From contig JAEWME010000360.1 in the NCBI GenBank assembly GCA_023393265.1, positions 1 through 7,633 of the forward strand: a stretch of DNA of 7,633 bases. The letters run 5' to 3'. Both the position numbers and the translations under genes were made by a program. Shown piece by piece: positions 6,514 through 7,633 of this stretch. The notes beneath the pieces were generated by a model, which searched no databases, was not told where the DNA came from, and was given only the letters and a program-made list of their open reading frames with translations. The stretch comes from Bacteroidota bacterium (GTDB lineage: Bacteria; Bacteroidota; Bacteroidia; Bacteroidales; Prolixibacteraceae). Each line of letters opens with the position of its first letter. Within the stretch, counting starts at the first letter, position 1.

Positions 6514-6619
6514 TCTTTTCAATACCTCGCTTTTGAATCTGTTTCAGAAAGTCATTGAGCTTATATGATGACTTGAACTGCTTCAGAAAATCGTCAATTA
6601 ATAAAACTTCTTTTTCCAT
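6506..6619 (-). pseudogene. IS256-family transposase, N-terminal remnant (37 codons)
   Basis: On the - strand, ATG at 6619 opens a 37-codon frame ending in TAG at 6506-6508. The peptide begins MEKEVLLIDDFLKQFK and continues to FLKQIQKRGIEK, then TH and stop. This pattern (short acidic start, then ...FL.Q.QKRGIEK) is the N-terminus of Bacteroidota IS256 (mutator) transposases, which normally continue with MLEGELDxHLGY and run to about 400 residues with a DDE catalytic core. Here similarity ends right after GIEK, so the gene lost more than 90% of its length, including all catalytic residues. It is not functional as a transposase. The frame itself is undamaged, so the truncation may be fairly recent. 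The family assignment is from recall of the motif and not from a search. Confidence 0.7.
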
Positions 6620-6620
6620 T

Positions 6621-6690
6621 ACTGTGTAAAATTTTAAAATTAAACAAAAAAAATAACGGGGGTACTCCCGGTATTTTTCATTTACACAGT
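6621..6690. repeat. 10-bp perfect inverted repeat ACTGTGTAAA ... TTTACACAGT within IS left end
   Basis: ACTGTGTAAA at 6621-6630 is the exact reverse complement of TTTACACAGT at 6681-6690, enclosing 50 bp that includes a CGGG/CCCG hairpin. The inner copy lies directly upstream of the remnant transposase ATG and the outer copy lies in the presumed terminal repeat. Paired copies of the terminal core could be subterminal transposase-binding sites. That role is inferred. Confidence 0.6.
6646..6670 (-). terminator. Terminator-like hairpin plus T8 tract upstream of the transposase remnant
   Basis: On the - strand CGGG and CCCG (6670-6657) form a 4-bp GC stem, plus one G-T pair, around GTAC. The stem is followed by TTA and then eight T residues (6653-6646). 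The stem is short but GC-pure in A/T-rich surroundings. Some IS elements carry such structures ahead of the transposase gene to block transcription entering from outside. On the + strand the same hairpin is followed by GTATTTTT, so it might also stop transcripts running on from apbE. Confidence 0.45.
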
Positions 6691-6706
6691 TTCTGTGATA
6701 GTGCTC

Positions 6707-6721
6707 TTTTGAACTATTGTG
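6707..6721 (+). repeat. 15-bp direct repeat, copy 2, at outer edge of IS left end
   Basis: TTTTGAACTATTGTG is the partner of 6499-6513, with one mismatch, 193 bp apart. It begins directly beside the putative IS terminal sequence GAGCACTATC (- strand), the place where a target-site duplication would be expected. Confidence 0.6.
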
Positions 6722-6874
6722 GTAAAAAAAATACCATGATTTTTTACGTTACATAATAGAATTACATGGTTAATTTCATTATATTTATTGGACTAATATG
6801 ATATAGCCAATTAACATTAATCTTCTTTTTCAGAATCAAACATTATAAAAAAACACTTTCTTTTATCCACTGCC

Positions 6875-7402
6875 ATGTATAAGTTTAAAAAACTACTTTT
6901 CCACCTAATCCTATTTCTTACACCTGTTCTTATCTTATTTTTTTTTGAGATATGCTTCCGTATTTTTGGCCTTGGCACAGACCTAAGTTTATTTGTAAAA
7001 TCTAATCAATACAGAGGTTATTATGAAATAAACCAACAAATTGGGAAACGCTATTTCACCAATTTTACCGCAACTATACCATCTAATGATGTTTTCCTAA
7101 TTAATAAACCTGACACAGCCTACCGTATTTTTGTTATGGGATGTTCAACTACACGCGGATTTCCTTACCAATCAGGAAATAGTTTCTCAAGAATTCTTTT
7201 TTACCGACTTCAGGATGCTTTTCCTCATAAAAGAATAGAAACTATAAATCTTGGGCTGGACGCCACCAGTAGTTATAGTCTGGCCGACATGATTGACGAT
7301 GTGCTCAATTATAAACCTGACGCTATTCTTATTTATTGTGGGCATAACGAATATTATGGAACACTGGGTGTTGGCTCAACTGAAAAATTAGGGGGGGGGT
7401 AG
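6875..7402 (+). CDS. Membrane-anchored SGNH/GDSL-hydrolase-like protein, N-terminal segment (frame broken at G9)
   Basis: The frame encodes 175 residues. An N-terminal hydrophobic segment (residues 8-30) is a probable membrane anchor. It is followed by a region matching Bacteroidota SGNH/GDSL hydrolase-like proteins. Block I is the GCSTT nucleophile site at 89-93 (Ser91) after YRIFVM. Block II is INLGLDA (Gly127). Block III is IYCGHNEYYG with Asn158 as the oxyanion residue. SGNH enzymes hydrolyse esters or acyl groups on sugars and lipids; the substrate here is unknown. The catalytic Asp-His block would be downstream of the window. The frame hits TAG at 7400-7402 right after nine G residues, in the middle of the GVGSTEKLG segment where relatives continue, and the +1 frame carries on the family sequence. 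As read, the product is truncated. The G+C content is about one third, well below the upstream genes, suggesting acquisition or a distinct locus. Start ATG 6875 precedes the anchor directly. Confidence 0.8.
   Translation: MYKFKKLLFHLILFLTPVLILFFFEICFRIFGLGTDLSLFVKSNQYRGYYEINQQIGKRYFTNFTATIPSNDVFLINKPDTAYRIFVMGCSTTRGFPYQSGNSFSRILFYRLQDAFPHKRIETINLGLDATSSYSLADMIDDVLNYKPDAILIYCGHNEYYGTLGVGSTEKLGGG
7391..7399 (+). repeat. Homopolymeric G9 tract causing a frameshift
   Basis: Nine consecutive G residues lie inside the SGNH-like gene, in a sequence context that is otherwise A/T-rich. With nine G the frame ends at TAG 7400. With eight (or eleven) G the N-terminal frame joins the downstream frame GSKFLWIKKL without any stop. 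Tracts of this length are prone to slippage during replication or transcription, and are also a common site of sequencing error. Confidence 0.9.
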
Positions 7403-7633
7403 TAAATTTCTATGGATCAAAAAGTTACGAATAAAGCTGATTAAAGTAAGAACGTATCAATTGATCCAAGATTTGTTTTATGCCCTATTTGAACAAAAGA
7501 AAGACAATACAGACAAGCCGATGGTCACTCTGATGCAAGTACTTGCATCAGAAAAATCAATTCCTTATGGATCTGAAATGTTTGTCAATGGAATCAGTCA
7601 ATACAGAGACAATATTTCAGAAGTACTTAAAAA
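7398..7633 (+). CDS. Frame-shifted continuation of the SGNH/GDSL-like protein (3' end outside window)
   Basis: Starting from GGT at 7398, the frame stays open for 78 codons to the window edge. It begins GSKFLWIKKLRIKLIKVRTY and later reads SIPYGSEMFVNGISQYRDN. From recall, this continues the same family: relatives have VGSTESLG followed by a basic, hydrophobic segment and then an IPYGSELY-like block, all in one frame. No independent start codon with a plausible N-terminus is visible; the first ATG lies 41 codons in. I therefore read it as the downstream part of the gene starting at 6875, put out of frame by one surplus G (or two missing). The remaining part, including the expected catalytic Asp-His, lies beyond the window. 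Confidence 0.75.

Larger units (their letters stand above)
6514..6706 (-). mobile_element. Left-end fragment of an IS256-family insertion sequence
   Basis: The fragment covers the transposase N-terminus and about 87 bp upstream of it. Read on the - strand, the outer edge begins GAGCACTATCACAGAAACTG and continues TGTAAATG. An ACTGTGTAAA core like this is typical of IS256-family terminal repeats, and a second, inverted copy lies just before the transposase ATG. No matching right end is found in the window, so the element is a truncated relic. The 6706 boundary is placed where a flanking direct repeat begins; the 6514 boundary is where transposase similarity stops. Both limits are inferred. Confidence 0.5.
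6419..6874. other. A/T-rich 456-bp intergenic region with insertion-sequence debris
   Basis: No full gene is present on either strand. The region holds an IS256-type transposase remnant (6506-6619, - strand), a probable IS left end (about 6620-6706) with an inverted repeat and hairpin, and two near-identical 15-bp direct repeats (6499-6513, 6707-6721). Positions 6722-6874 are very A/T-rich leader sequence for the next gene, in which I see no convincing promoter; TATATTTA at 6780-6787 is only a weak -7 candidate. Base composition shifts from mixed to strongly A/T-rich at the apbE stop. Confidence 0.8.

Noticed and set aside
6780..6787. TATATTTA as the promoter of the SGNH-like gene
   Set aside because: It deviates from TAnnTTTG in the last base, has no -33 partner and lies in very A/T-rich sequence where such matches are expected by chance.

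Overview
This 7.6-kb window most likely comes from a Bacteroidota chromosome, probably order Bacteroidales/Marinilabiliales; that placement is an inference. It rests on four things: genes without Shine-Dalgarno-like leaders; Bacteroidota-type -7 boxes (TAnnTTTG) ahead of at least two genes; a PD40/OmpA outer-membrane protein of Bacteroidota type; and an AIR synthase - prfA - pyrF block whose proteins closely resemble those of Bacteroides relatives.

Positions 1-4680 hold housekeeping genes, all on the + strand. First is the 3' part of a PD40 beta-propeller / regulatory-like domain / OmpA protein, with an architecture like the type IX secretion accessory protein PorE. A TACCTTTG promoter box follows, then the AIR synthase (purine synthesis), peptide chain release factor 1 and OMP decarboxylase (pyrimidine synthesis). 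A small GC hairpin lies between purM and prfA. A degenerate GTTACGA heptamer palindrome lies between prfA and pyrF. The block ends at a strong intrinsic terminator at 4632-4680.

Positions 4679-6418 hold a divergent pair. On the - strand is a small VTT/DedA-like membrane protein, convergent with pyrF. On the + strand is a lipoprotein-type ApbE (FAD:protein FMN transferase). A 201-bp intergenic region between them carries candidate promoters for both.

Positions 6419-7633 look like an accessory region: G+C drops sharply and the spacing loosens. The 456-bp gap holds a previously hidden remnant of an IS256-family transposase (37 codons, - strand) with what looks like the IS left end. That end contains a 10-bp inverted repeat and a hairpin followed by a U-tract. 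Near-identical 15-bp direct repeats flank the remnant. Next comes the beginning of a membrane-anchored SGNH/GDSL-hydrolase-like protein. Its frame is broken by a run of nine G residues at 7391-7399; the next frame continues the same protein to the window end. This is either a phase-variable/slippage switch, a recent pseudogene or a homopolymer sequencing error. It is the most interesting feature here. I did not find a clear novel multi-gene system.
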